A stretch of 64,000 nt of DNA from Anthonomus grandis grandis (lineage: Eukaryota; Arthropoda; Insecta; Coleoptera; Curculionidae), in NCBI RefSeq assembly GCF_022605725.1, contig NC_065561.1:19506256-19570255 (forward strand), written 5' to 3'. Below the pieces are notes generated by a model that was given only the letters and a program-made list of their open reading frames with translations, did no database searches and was not told the origin of the DNA. Every line of letters begins with the position of its first letter. Positions within the stretch are counted from its first letter, which is position 1. Position numbers and translations under genes: made by a program. Of this stretch, positions 51,743 to 63,810 are shown in pieces.

Positions 51743-52640
51743 TTTAAACCCTAAAACGCCTCACTCTCACTCATCCCTTAATAACTCGGTTAATTTCACT
51801 TTTATGATATTAAGGGTTATTACCAAAGTTGTGCTATTTAATGAGATTTACAAAACTCGTAAGAATAATTTTTCTTGTAATTGTGATACTTTTCAAGATA
51901 CAGCTCCTGGAAGTTTACTTCGATGCAAATTAAGCCTAGAAGTGTTCACTCACTTTTGTCCCTGAATATCTCGGTTAATCCTAATCTTATGATGTTAAGA
52001 GTTATTACCAAAGTTGTACCATTTAATGAGATCTATAAAACTAGTAAGAATAATTTTTCTTGTAAGAGTGATACTTTTCGAGATACAGCTTCTGGAAGCT
52101 TGCTTTGATGCAAATTAAGCCTAGAAGTGCTCACTCACTTTTGTCCCTGAATATCTCGGTTAATCCTAATTTTATGATGTTAAGAGTTATTACCAAAGTT
52201 GTACCATTTAATGAGATCTATAAAACTAATTAGAATGATTTTTTTTATGAGAATAATATTTCTCGAGATACAGCTCCTGGAAGTTTACTTCGATGCAAAA
52301 TGGGCCTAGCAGTGCACACTCGCATTTGTCCCTGAATATCTCGGGTAATTTCAATCTTATGATGTTAAGAGTTATTACCAAAGTTGTTCCATTTAATGAG
52401 ATCTATAAAACTAGTAAGAATAATTTTTCTTGTAATTGTGATACTTTTCAAGATACAGCTCCTGGAAGTTTACTTCGATGCAAATTAAGCCTAGAAGTGC
52501 TCACTCACTTTTGTCCCCGAATATCTCGGTTAATTGTAATCTCTTGATGTTTCGAGTTATTACCAAAATTGTACCATTTAATGAGATCTACAAAACTAGT
52601 AAGAATAATTTTTCTTATTAAGAATAAAATTTTCATTAAT
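51743..52640. repeat. 185-bp tandem repeat, about five units
   Basis: The landmark CCTAGAAGTG (or close variants) lies at about 51749, 51935, 52120, 52305 and 52490, spacings of 186, 185, 185 and 185 bp. Each unit carries ATCTCGGTTAAT, GTTATTACCAAAGTTGT, TTTAATGAGATCTA and AGATACAGCTCCTGGAAG. Short open frames here repeat from unit to unit because the units do, and are not genes. The family is distinct from the 506-bp satellite, sharing only a short ATATCTCGG-like core. Confidence 0.9.
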
Positions 52641-53699
52641 TAATTAATTTCTGACCCCAGGACAACATAAATTAGTTGAGACAAAAGAATATACGATGTA
52701 AGTGCATCTATCGTGCTTTAGAGACCCTGAAGAGAACCTCGTGAAGGTCAAAACGTCGAGAAATTTTAAGCAAACATTACAAAGAATTCAAAGTGGTACT
52801 TACAACTAAGCACTCCTTTAAGGGTTTGTTCAAATTTTTGATCAATAAATTCACTTAACCCACACTACCACCGTTAATTATATCCTAATGTTCGCAGCCT
52901 TTGTTGTCGCATGTACGTAATTAATTTTGGTAAATCTCGTCTCTCCTTAATACCCCGAACACACGAGGGTCCTATTCAACACGTAAAGTGTCATCATTTG
53001 TTAGTTTAAATATTAATTGGCAGCGTTTAATCATTGTATCGCATGGCACTACATGAGGCATTAACATCTTTTAAAGGTAAAATGTTAGGAGCATAAAGTT
53101 GATTTTTTTTTACTAAAATGCACTGAATTTTTCTTTGTTTGCTGAAGAAGGTAATAAGCAGACACACGTATGCAAATTTAATACTAAAATTTAATAAACT
53201 CTTCTGGGTGTAAACGAACCCAGCTTATGTCGTCCTTTTTTACATAAAGCCTTATTACTCTCGACGTCTGATCTAAATGGAGAGCAAACATAATTTTCCC
53301 TATATGAGAGAAAACTATTGAAAAATGCATTATGAAAATTTAGTCTTATATTAAAAATGCGCAAGACAGAAAAAACTTTACAATGGCTTACCTACTACTA
53401 TAACTAAAAAAAAACCGCACTACAATTTTAACAGTAGTAACACTTCACCTAAATACATCGAGATAATATCTTAATGTAACCACTATATTATGTTTTACGT
53501 GTAATATGGTTTCTGACATCGCCCCCCATAAAATTACGATAATGTTTGCGTGTGTCTTGTCATCGATATGATGCCCTCAAATGTAAACGTGCTTTATTCG
53601 TTTAAGTATGTAATAATGATAAATGGGGCTTTAATAGAGTTAATCTTGTTGGATATGTAAAGCGCCTCTATATTTACTGCAAGTGACTCTTTAAAAAAT
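52641..53699. other. Non-coding DNA, no feature recognised
   Basis: AT-rich sequence with no supported exon, RNA gene or tandem repeat. A TTAATTAATTAATT run occurs near 52636-52648. Confidence 0.5.
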
Positions 53700-53926
53700 C
53701 TAATTACTGTCCCTGATACAGTGGTTCCTGAGGTGCAGGTTTCAGTTGTTCTAATTGAGCAGTATAGTCAGTTTCTACTCATAATAAATCATTTAAAACA
53801 AGTATAATTTGTTGTACGTCTCCAAGTAACTCATTATGTCTTTTCATCCGCATTTTGTCTATCACTTTTTGTTACAATGATGTTTTTAACAGCTTTGTAA
53901 ACATATGTATATGTGGATTAATAAAA

Positions 53927-53927
<1 letters not shown>
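53700..53927 (+). mobile_element. Possible 3' tail of a non-LTR retrotransposon
   Basis: The segment ends in AATAAAAG directly followed by a long TTA microsatellite. This is a typical 3' end of 5'-truncated insect non-LTR elements, which often finish in a short tandem tail. No reverse-transcriptase motif could be read and the left limit is arbitrary. It could equally be ordinary sequence next to a microsatellite. Confidence 0.25.

Positions 53928-53966
<39 letters not shown>
53928..53966. repeat. TTA trinucleotide microsatellite
   Basis: Thirteen uninterrupted TTA copies (39 bp). Confidence 0.97.
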
Positions 53967-53967
<1 letters not shown>

Positions 53968-54045
53968 ATATATGAGTATGAGCATGGTATGCAATTATTG
54001 AGAACGTAATTTAAACAATAGTTACGAGCTGATCAAGGGTTTTTG

Positions 54046-54083
54046 TGAATTTTTAGTCCTTTTTCCGTTAAGTAATTAGGATT
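54046..54083. repeat. Left member of direct repeats flanking the first 193-bp array
   Basis: A segment running TGAATTTTTAGTCC to AGTAATTAGGATTTA. It matches 55817-55853 in the same orientation with only a few differences. The pair brackets the array at 54090-55750 almost exactly. Confidence 0.75.
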
Positions 54084-54089
54084 TATACT

Positions 54090-55750
54090 AAGCTCTCAAT
54101 TGCCTGGAATAAAATTCTGGAGCTACTTTGACATATTTAGAATTAAAAAACAAGTCTAAAGCCCAGTCAGATTGGCTGCCCAGTCAAATGGCTAAAAGAG
54201 ACTTAAGACTACTTAAAAGATTATTCCAGGCACTCCAAGTAACTTAAATGCCTATGAGAGACTTACTAAGTAATAAAAGAATTATTCCAGGCTGTCAAAT
54301 GCCTGGAATAAAATTCTGGAATTACTTTAGCATATTTAGAATTCAAAAACATGTCTAAAGCTCAGTCAGATTATCTCCAAATAGCCGAAAAAGACTTAGT
54401 AGTACTTAAAAGATTATTCCAGGCACTCCAAGTAGCTCAATGCCTGTGAGAGACTTACCAAGTAACAAAATAATTATTCCACGATCTCAAATGCCTGGAA
54501 TAAAATTCTGGAATTACTTTGGCATATTTAGAATTGAAAAACATGTCTATATCTCAGTCAGATTTTCTCCAAATGGCCCAAAGAGACTTAAGAGTACTTA
54601 AAAGATTATTCCAGGCACTCCAAGTATATCAAATGCCTGTAAGAGACTTACCAAGTAACAAAATAATTATTCCAGGATCTCAAATGCCTGGAATAAAATT
54701 CTGGAATTACTTTAGCATATTTAGAATTGAAAAACATGTCTATATCTCAGTCAGATTTTCTCCAAATGGCCCAAAGAGACTTAAGAGTACTTAAAAGATT
54801 ATTCCAGGCACTCCAAGTAGCTCAATGCCTGTGAGAGACTTACCAAGTAACAAAATAATTATTCCACGATCTCGAATGCCTGGATTAAAATTCTGGAATT
54901 ACTTTAACATATTTAGAATTCAAAAACATGTCTAAAGCTCAGTCAGATTTTCTCCAAATGGCCAAAAGAGCCTTGAGAGTACTTAAAACATGATTCCAGG
55001 CACTCCAAGTAACTCAAATGCCTGTGAGAGACTTACTAAGTAATAAAAGAATTATTCCAGGATCTCAAATGCCTGGAATAAAATTCTGGAATTACTTTAG
55101 CATATTTAGAATTGAAAAACATGTCTATATCTCAGTCAGATTTTCTCCAAATGGCCCAAAGAGACTTAAGAGTACTTAAAAGATTATTCCAGGCACTCCA
55201 AATAGCTCAAATGCTTGTGAGAGACTTACTAGGTAAAAAAAATAATTCCAGGCTCTCAAATGCCTGGAATAAAATTCTAAAATTACTTTAGCATATTTAG
55301 AATTCAAAAACATGTCTAAAGCTCAGTCAGATTTTCTCCAAATGGCTCAAAGAGATTTAAGAGTACTTAAAAGATTATTCCAGGCACTCCAAGTATATCA
55401 AATGCCTGTAAGAGACTTACCAAGTAACAAAATAATTATTCCAGGATCTCAAATGCCTGGAATAAAATTCTGGAATTACTTTAACATATTTAGAATTCAA
55501 AAACATGTCTATATCTCAGTCAGATTTTCTCCAAATGGCCCAAAGAGACCTAAGAGTATTTAAAAGATTATTCCAGGCACTCCAAGTATATCAAATGCCT
55601 GTGAGAGACTTACTAAGTAAAAAAAGAATTATTTTAGGCTTTGAAGTGCCTGGAATAAAATTCTGGATTTACTTTGACATATTTAGAACTCAAAAACAAG
55701 TCTAAAGCTTAGTCAGATTATCTCCAAATGGCCAAAAGAGACTTAAGAGA
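54090..55750. repeat. 193-bp tandem repeat, first array (about 8-9 units)
   Basis: The landmark AGAGTACTTAAAA lies at 54591, 54784, 54976 and 55169, a period of 192-193 bp. Each unit holds TTATTCCAGGC and GCCTGGAATAA, an 11-bp perfect inverted repeat with an 8-bp loop, plus a second TTCCAGGCACTCC. Open frames of 60-90 codons (for example 54519-54794 and 55312-55563) simply span unit joins and repeat from unit to unit, so they are not genes. Two subtypes are mixed, with CAAGTCTAAAGCTCAG or CATGTCTATATCTCAG. Confidence 0.93.
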
Positions 55751-55768
55751 TGTTATGACTTAAAGACG

Positions 55769-55787
55769 TTATGCCTTGTTGGCATAA
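55769..55787. other. Small inverted repeat beside the array end
   Basis: TTATGCC and GGCATAA form a 7-bp perfect stem around a 5-bp loop. No T-run follows it, so it is not called a terminator. Confidence 0.4.
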
Positions 55788-55816
55788 TATAACTGGACCT
55801 TATTTAATTGAATGAA

Positions 55817-55853
55817 TGAATTTTTAGTCCCTTTTTCGTTAAGTAATTAGGAT
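55817..55853. repeat. Right member of direct repeats flanking the first 193-bp array
   Basis: Same orientation and near-identical to 54046-54083. It is too long and too diverged for a simple recent target-site duplication. Confidence 0.75.
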
Positions 55854-56544
55854 CTAAGTATGTTGTCCCTAAGGGGACTATTATAGGGAAACGTGTGAAA
55901 TTTGAGAAGGAAAATTAAGAAAAATAGGTGATTAGTTCTCAGATGGATCGAGAGCTTTATACCCAAAAGGTCCACAAGGAATTTTAATGTTTGCTCCTTT
56001 GAGTATAATTTGTTTTGTTCAATATAAAACAATCATAAAGATACCCCTTTTTCTTTCCATCTAGTATAGAAGATACAGGTTAGCAAAGATATACTGAACA
56101 GAAAATATAAAGAAATAGCATAAGTTTGAAAAAGTAGTTTGTATTTTTATCTGATCCTGTTGAAAAAGAACTTCTGAGTTAACAAATCCCCTCTTACATT
56201 TCAGAGAGTTTAATATCAAAAGAAATGTTTGTTTCTGGACCAATAGGTTGAATCATATATACTAGAAAAATGTTCAGCAAAAGAGTAAAAAAGGACATTT
56301 TTTGATTTTATTTTACCATTAATTATTGTATCCCGAAAAATAAGCTGGAGTGTTCTTAAGGTTATCACCAACAATTTTTATATAATTAAATTCACTTTTT
56401 TGAGTAATTATGTGGATGAAAATGATCCACTCAGATGATTATGATTAATCAATATTAAGTTCTCTATACATTTATTTTTCACGGGAATTATAGTATCGTC
56501 AGCTAAGGCAATAAAAGTCAGATTACTTCCATATGTCCGTAACA
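55854..56544. other. Non-coding DNA between 193-bp repeat copies
   Basis: No supported gene. Two minus-strand open frames (55847-56032 and 56061-56243) are short, lack recognisable motifs and have composition like the surrounding AT-rich DNA. Confidence 0.5.
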
Positions 56545-56648
56545 GGCTTTAGAGTAATTAAAACATGATTCCAGGCACTCCGAGTAACTCAAATGCCTGT
56601 GAGAGACTCATAAGTAATTAAGAAATTACTCCAGGCATTCAAATCCTA
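56545..56648. repeat. Solitary partial 193-bp unit
   Basis: Contains AGAGTAATTAAAACATGATT, CCAGGCACTCCGAGTAACTC, ATGCCTGTGAGAGACT and a final CCAGGCATTCAAAT. It corresponds to roughly half a unit of the flanking arrays, isolated about 800 bp from the first array and 1.2 kb from the second. Confidence 0.8.
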
Positions 56649-56762
56649 AAAAACTGAACCCACTATTTCAGTCATATAAAGTCAAGTCCAGATTTTCCAG
56701 GTTTAATAACATTATTAAATGTACTCGCCATCCAAATCAAAAAAATGCATTTGGTGCAGTGA

Positions 56763-56819
56763 CAACTGAAGAAAAGAGTGCCGGATTCAATTGCATAATA
56801 GTAAATTAGTCAAAAATTG
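56763..56819. repeat. Dispersed short repeat, copy 1
   Basis: Contains AAGAGTGCCGGATTCAATTG followed by a TAGTAAATTAGTCAAAAA segment. It matches copies at 57167-57210 and 61418-61473. Confidence 0.65.
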
Positions 56820-57166
56820 CAGAGTTTTTGTCTATATGAGAATAATAAGAGTCTGATTTATGGTTTAGGTTTTTTGCAATAACTCAACCCAATTTAACTA
56901 AAACCAACCCAACCCAACTCAGAATTTCCACGTTTATTAATATTATCAGTTTAATATATTTGGACATTCTGCCATTGATTTTAGCACCTTCAATGACAAC
57001 CCAAGCGTCGCTTCTCATTATAATATTTCCCCTTTTTAAATGACATGCAAATAGCGTTTATTTAAAAATAAATTATTTAACATGGTTAAATAATGATTAA
57101 ATTTCATTGAACTAATAATACTTTACCTATTTTCAAAATCTCATAAGCTATTTTAGTTATTTGCAA

Positions 57167-57210
57167 GGGTGCCGAATTCAATAGCAGAATGGCAAATTAG
57201 CTTAAAATAG
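57167..57210. repeat. Dispersed short repeat, copy 2
   Basis: Contains GGTGCCGAATTCAATAGCAG and TGGCAAATTAGC, in the same orientation as the other two copies. Confidence 0.65.
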
Positions 57211-57884
57211 AATAACAACATTCTCGTTAATGGTTTAGTCCTTTTATAACTACTTAACCCAACCTATTACCATTTTAAGAAAAGTGAAGCAAACATAGAG
57301 AGTACAACAGTGGGCACAGTGGAGATCTCTAATGTGAGATAGACTTATGCCTAATTTCCATCGCGTTTAATAACGTTTTCTCTCTTTTTTGGCTTTAAAA
57401 TTTGCTCACGAATCATATGATTCGTCATGGAGTCCTTTAATTCCTAACCCAAATTCTTGAAAATTAAACAATTTACCTCAAAAATTAGATTATAACCAAT
57501 TATTCAAATCCAGGTGCGAAAACTCCCTTCCGACATAAATCTCGATTCTTCTATGCCCAAGTATTAGGTACCAGAGCACCCCTTATGCAGCAGGCAGGTT
57601 ATTGAAATAAAGAGTGAGAAATTTAATTTAATCAAAAGGTAAAGTTTGCAGATGATACCAACTTCTCACAAAGATCAGTCAATAATGTTCCAACGTATCA
57701 CTGAATTGCACATATTGCATGAATTGTTTTTTGGTTTCGATTAAGTGTATAATTATGTACCAATATCACAAGGATTACATTAATATAGGTTATGATTATT
57801 CAATTTAAATGGCATCAATAAAGTCAACGTCCATGCCATTTGTATTTGGTTGCTTTTCCCTTAATATGAGACCGGATGTTAGTA

Positions 57885-60800
57885 ATGTAGAGGGTTAAGA
57901 GTACTAAAATAATTATTCCAGGCACTCCAAGTAACTCAACTGCCTGTAAGAGACTTACCAAGTAACAAAATAATTATTCCAGGATCTCAAATGCCTGGAA
58001 TAAAATTCTGGAATTACTTTAGCATATTTAGAATTCAAAAACAAGTCTAAAGCTCAGTCAGATTTTCTCCAAATGGCCAAAAGAGACTTGAGAGTACTTA
58101 AATGATTATTCCAGGCACGCCGAGAAACTCAAATGCCTGTGAGAGACTTACTAAGTAACAAAAGAATTATTCCAGGCTCTCAAATGCCTGGAATAAAATT
58201 CTGGAATTACTTTGACATATTAAGAATTCAAAAACAAGTCTAAAGCTCAGTCAGATTTTCTCCAAATGGCCAAAAGAGCCTTAAGAGTACTTAAAAGATT
58301 ATTCTAGGCACTCCAAGTAACTCAAATGCCTGTGAGAGACTTACTAAGTAATAAAATAATTATTCCAGGATCTCAAATGCCTGGAATAAAATTCTGGAAT
58401 TACTTTAGCATATTTAGAATTGAAACACAAGTCTAAAGCTCAGTCAGATTATCTCCAAATGGATAAAAAAAGAGACTTAAGAGTACTTAAAACATGATTC
58501 CAGGCACTCCAAGTAACTCAAATGCCTGTGAGAGACTTACTAAGTAATAAAAGAATTATTCCAGGCTCTCAAATGCCTGGAATAAAATTCTGGAATTACT
58601 TTAGCATATTTAGAATTCAAAAACAAGTCTAAAGCTCAGTCAGATTATCTCCAAATGGCCAAAAGAGACTTAAGAGTACTTAAAAGATTATTCCAGGCAC
58701 TCCAAGTATATCAAATGCCTGTAGGAGACTTACCAAGTAACAAAATAATTATTCCAGGATCTCAAATGCCTGGAATAAAATTCTGGAATTACTTTAGCAT
58801 ATTTAGAGTTGAAACACAAGTCTAAAGCTCAGTCAGATTATCTCCAAATGGCCAAAAGAGACTTAAGAGTACTTAAAACATGATTCCAGGCACTCCAAGT
58901 AACTCAAATGCCTGTGAGAGACTTACTAAGTAATAAAAGAATTATTCCAGGCTCTCAAATGCCTGGAATAAAATTCCGGAATTACTTTAGCATATTTAGA
59001 ATTCAAAAATAAGTCTAAAGCTCAGTCAGATTTTCTCCAAATGGCCCAAAGAGACTTAAGAGTACTTAAAAGATTATTCCAGGCACTCCAAGTAGCTCAA
59101 TGCCTATGAGAGACTTACTAAGTAATAAAAGAATTATTTTAGGCTTTCGAATGCCTGGAATAAAATTCTGGAATTACTTTAGCATATTTAGAATTCAAAA
59201 ATAAGTCTAAAGCTCAGTCAGATTTTCTCCAAATGGCCCAAAGAGACTTAAGAGTACTTAAAAGATTATTCCAGGCACTCCAAGTAGCTCAATGCCTATG
59301 AGAGACTTACTAAGTAATAAAAGAATTATTTTAGGCTCTCAAATGCCTGGAATAAAATTCTGGAATTACTTTAGCATATTTAGAATTCAAAAATAAGTCT
59401 AAAGCTCAGTCAGATTTTCTCCAAATGGCCAAAAGAGCCTTAAGAGTACTTAAAAGATTATTCTAGGCACTCCAAGTAACTCAAATGCCTGTGAGAGACT
59501 TACTAAGTAACAAAATAATTATTCCAGGATCTCAAATGCCTGGAATAAAATACTGGAATTACTTTAGCATATTTAGAATTTAAAAACAAGTCTAAAGCTC
59601 AGTCAGATTTTCTCCAAATGGCCCAAAGAGACTTAAGAGTACTTAAAAGATTATTCCAGGCACTCCAAGTAGCTCAAATGCCTATGAGAGACTTACTAGG
59701 TAAAAAAACTAATTCCAGGCTCTCAAATTCCTGGAATAAAATTCTGGAATTACTTTGACATATTAAGAATTCAAAAACAAGTCTAAAGCTCAGTCAGATT
59801 TTCTCCAAATGGCCAAAAGAGACTTAAGAGTACTTAAAAGATTATTCCAGGCACTCCAAGTATATCAAATGCCTGTGAGAGACTTACCAAGTAACAAAAA
59901 AATAATTCCAGGCTCTCAAATGCCTGGAATAAAATTCTGGAATTACTTTAGCATATTTAAAATTGAAAAACAAGTCTAAAGCTCAGTCAGATTATCTTCA
60001 AATGGCCAAAAGAGATTAAAGAGTACTTAAAAGATTATTCCAGGCACTCCAAGTAACTCAGATGCCTGTAAAAGACTTTCTAAGTAACAAAAAATTTATT
60101 CCAGGCTCTCAAATACCTGGAATAAAATTTTGGAATTACTTTGACATATTTAGAATTCAAAAACAAGTCTAAAGCTCAGTCAGATTTTCTCCAAATGGCC
60201 AAAAGAGACTTAAGAGTACTTAAAAGATTATTCTAGGCACTCCAAGTAGCTTAAATGCCTGTGAGAGACTTACTAGGTAATAAAAGAATTATTCCAGGCT
60301 CTCAAATGCCTGGAATAAAATTCTAGAATTACTTTAGCATGTTTAGAATTCAAAAACAAGTCTAAAGCTCAGTCACATTTTCTCCAAATGGCCCAAAGAA
60401 ACTTAAAAGTACTTAAAAGATTATTCTAGGCACTCCAAGTAACTCAAATGCCTGTGAGAGACTTACTAAGTAACAAAAGAATTATTCCAGGCTCTCAAAC
60501 GCCTGGAATAAAATTCTGGAATTACTTTGACATATTTAAAATATAAAAACAAGTCTAAAGCTCAGTAAGATTACCTCCAAATGGCCAAAAGAGACTTAAG
60601 AGTACTTAAAAGATTATTCTAGGCACTCCAAGTAACGCAAAGGCCTGTAAGAGACTTACTAAGTAATAAAAGAATTATTTCAGGCTCTCAAATGCCTGGA
60701 ATAAAATTCTGGAATTACTTTAGCATATTTAGAATTTAAAAACAAGTCTAAATCTCAGTCAGATTTTCTCCAAATGGCCAAAAGAGCCTTAAGAGTACTT

Positions 60801-61392
60801 AAAAGATTATTCTAGGCACTCCAAATAACTCAAATGCTTGTGAGAGACTTACTGAGTAACAAAAGAATTATTCCAGGCTCTCAAATGCCTGGAATAAAAT
60901 TCTGGAATTACTTTAGCGTATTTAGAATTCAAAAACAAGTCTAACGCTCAGTCAGATTATCTCCAAATGGCCAAAAGAGACTTAAGAGTACTTAAAAGAT
61001 TATTCTAGGCACTCCAAGTAACTCAAATGCCTGTGAGAGACTTACTAAGTAACAAAAAAATTATTTCAGTCTCCTAAATGCCTGGAATAAAATTCTGGAA
61101 TTACTTTAGCATATTTAGAATTCAAAAACAAGTCTAAAGCTCAGTCAGATTATCTCCAAATGGCCAAAAGAGATTTAAGAGTACTTAAAAGATTATTCTA
61201 GGCACTCCAAGTAACTCAAATGCCTGTGAGAGACTTACTGAGTAACAAAAGAATTATTTCAGGCTCTCAAATGCCTGGAATAAAATTCTGGAATTACTTT
61301 AGCATATTTAGAATTTAAAAACTAGTCAGATTATCTCTAAATGGCCAAAAGAGACTTAAGAGTACTTAAAAAATTATTCTAGACACTTCAAC
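57885..61392. repeat. 193-bp tandem repeat, second array (about 18 units)
   Basis: The landmark AGAGTACTTAAA recurs at 58091, 58284, 58480 and 58673 with a 193-bp period (one unit is 196 bp because of extra A residues). The unit and hairpin are the same as in the first array. Most units carry the CAAGTCTAAAGCTCAG subtype. The last unit has an internal deletion near 61320 and decays into flanking sequence near 61390. Confidence 0.95.
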
Positions 61393-61417
61393 TAGTGAAA
61401 AAAATCCTTCCTTGGTA

Positions 61418-61473
61418 CAACTAAGAAAAAGAGTGCCGAATTCAATAGTAGAATGCCAAATTAACCAGAAACT
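61418..61473. repeat. Dispersed short repeat, copy 3
   Basis: Contains CAACTAAGAAAAAGAGTGCC and AATTCAATAGTAGAATGCC. It sits just beyond the right end of the second 193-bp array. Confidence 0.65.
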
Positions 61474-62435
61474 GTCGAATTGTTCTTTTTAGTTTTAAAA
61501 AACATTCTTTAACATAGTCTATGACTATTTCACTCACTGTTGTATTGAATATCTTAGAATCTCTCAGTCAGTTTGTCAAGTGAGTACAAAACTATCAAAT
61601 ATATAACTTACATAGACATCACGTCATTTCACATCCGATTATATGACTTTACGCACTACAAATCTTCAGGTGTTCAATGAAAAACTAAATTTAATTATTC
61701 ATATATTCCTGAGACCAAAATAGGGTAATCAACAAGTAAATAGGTTTTATCGTGTTCACGATTTTATTTAAAATATATTTGATCAATGATTTATTACTAC
61801 CGTTTCCATTGATGTATCGAGAGAAAAAAAATGATCGATCGGAATATATTATTTAATGGCGAGTCTGGTTATGGGTTTACGGATTATGTGATAAACCATG
61901 AAATAAAAGAGTTCGTAATGTTGTAAATAATTTTTTTGTTATTTTCGTAATAATATGCAATTTAATAATAAATATTAAAAATACAAACCTGGAGTGAATT
62001 AATAGGGTTTTATTGTTACTGTGTAACGTTTGCTAGGATTTCCCGTCAATGAAGGAGAATGGGAAAATTTATAAGTTTTCTGTTGACTTGTATTAAATAT
62101 TACGCAACTTGAGTTAAATTCATTTATTAAATATATTGTGTAAATAACGTAATAACATTCGGAGAGAGGCCCTAGTTATTAAGAATATTGATTATGGGTC
62201 AAAGTCAAACAAACGTGAAATTAAAATAAAAAAGTAGTGATGTATAAATTGTAATTAAAAGAAGCAAAAATTAAAAAAAAATGGTTTTATATATTTTATT
62301 TTAATTTATTTTATTGACCTTAATAACGGTAGCAGATTTAGTCTTTTTATTCATTAAATAGGTTTTTAGTTCTTCTCAATTTCAATAAAAAAAATAATAA
62401 AGTTATAGGATTATTATTAATTTAATATTGACTTT
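61474..62435. other. AT-rich non-coding DNA
   Basis: No supported exon, RNA gene or tandem repeat was seen on either strand. Confidence 0.5.
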
Positions 62436-62575
62436 GATTCAAAATTCGCGCCAATATTCTTGAACTGGCCACCTAGCGGTCGGTTCCAGAACTCTCCATC
62501 TTTCCACGTGTACTCACAGATGTCGCGAGGTGTGCCTGACACCATTGAAGGCTGTTTTCCTTGGAAACTTTTAGA
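62436..62575. repeat. Conserved GC-richer module, copy 1
   Basis: Holds GATTCAAAATTCGCGCC, CACCTAGCGGTCGGTTCC, GATGTCGCGAGGTGTGCC and GACACCATTGA. It is markedly richer in CpG-containing words than the sequence around it. Confidence 0.8.
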
Positions 62576-62859
62576 AATAAGAAAAGGTGAGAGAAAATGC
62601 AATGAAAATGAAGAGAAAAATGCTTAAAGGTAATTAAAATATTATTCAAGGCACTCAAAGTGAATAAAATCACTAGGACAGTTTTAAAGGCACTCAAATG
62701 CCTGGAATAATTTTGAAATTACTTTGGGAAGTCTTCAATTAAAAGTCCAAATACACGAATAAGGCTTAGAAGTACTTGAACGACTATTCCAGGGACTCAA
62801 AGTAAAATTAAATGTTAAAAACGAAATAACTCAGCTAAGACAACCGGAAATTCGACGGC

Positions 62860-63001
62860 GATTCAAAATTCGCGCCAATATTCAAACTTGAACTGGTCAC
62901 CTAGCGGTCGGTTCCGGAACCCTCCAACTTTCTGAGTGTGTTCAGAGATGTCACGAGGTATGCCTGATACCATTGAGAGCTATTTTCTTTGCAAATGTTT
63001 A
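62860..63001. repeat. Conserved GC-richer module, copy 2
   Basis: Same module. The centre reads GGTTCCGGAACC, a perfect 12-bp palindrome. This subtype has CTGAGTGTGTTCAGAGATG, as in copy 4. Confidence 0.8.
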
Positions 63002-63380
63002 ATCGTTTGGCCTGGAATCCTTACTCAATAATTAAATAATTACAGACCGATATCTTAATTTATTGCCAAATTATTTAGAAGATTTACCTTTGGCACAGCT
63101 ATTGGTTTCAACTAGACGTTGATAAACGAAAGATACCCGGCTCAAAGGACCAAATAATGTGAAAAACGACTAAAAAATTAGATAAGATATTAAACTGATT
63201 AACATAGCATACTCACTGACTATCCAACATACATTCAGGGTTATCACAGGCCCTCAAATGCCTGGAATCTTTGAAAAGTATTTATTTAATTCAAACTTGT
63301 TAGGTAGAATATTGAAGAGAAAAAATGAGCTCAGAGGTCGACTATTATTAATCTAACATTTATTTTCTACTATTTATTTC

Positions 63381-63522
63381 GATTCAAAATTCGCGCCAAT
63401 AATAAAACTTGAACTGGTCACCTAGCGGTCGGTTCGGGAACCCTCCAACTTTTTACGTATATTCACAGATGTCGCGAGGTGTGCCTGACACTATTAAAAG
63501 CCGTTTTCTTTAGAAACCTTTA
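63381..63522. repeat. Conserved GC-richer module, copy 3
   Basis: Same module, closer to copy 1 in its second half (CACAGATGTCGCGAGGTGTG). The palindrome centre is altered to GGTTCGGGAACC. Confidence 0.8.
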
Positions 63523-63810
63523 GAAATTTTTAATCTATTGGGATCCTTACAAAGTCCAAATAAACGAAAAATGCTTAAAGGTACTTAAAAGATTATTCCA
63601 GGCACTCAAAGTGAATAAAATCACTAGGACAGTTTTAAAGGCACTCAAATGCCTGGAATAATTCTGAAATTACTTTAGAAAGTCTTTAATTAAAAGTCCA
63701 AATACACGAATAAGGCTTAGAAGTACTTGAACGACTATTCCAGGGACTCAAAGTAAAATTAAATGTTTAAAACGAAATAAGTTAGCTAAGACAACCGGAA
63801 ATTCGACGGC

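Larger units (their letters stand above)
56649..57884. other. Non-coding DNA with dispersed short repeats
   Basis: AT-rich, no supported gene. It contains two of three copies of a dispersed 45-57-bp motif and a short low-complexity AACCC-rich run near 56885-56920. Confidence 0.5.

Noticed and set aside
52293..52547. 84-codon open frame (and 51923-52108)
   Set aside because: Lies wholly inside the 185-bp tandem repeat and tracks its period.
54519..55705. Several overlapping 66-91-codon open frames
   Set aside because: They recur unit by unit in the 193-bp tandem repeat and are interrupted in neighbouring units.
55847..56243. Two minus-strand open frames of about 60 codons
   Set aside because: No motif, composition like the surrounding AT-rich DNA and no splice signals supporting an exon.
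56885..56920. Telomere-like AACCC-rich run
   Set aside because: The spacing is irregular, it does not match the insect TTAGG repeat and it is very short.
62436..62575. tRNA or SINE box B (GGTCGGTTCC) in the conserved module
   Set aside because: No matching box A at the right distance and no cloverleaf stems could be drawn.
62417..62697. Two overlapping minus-strand open frames
   Set aside because: They cover repeat-module sequence and are disrupted in the other module copies, and there is no recognisable domain.
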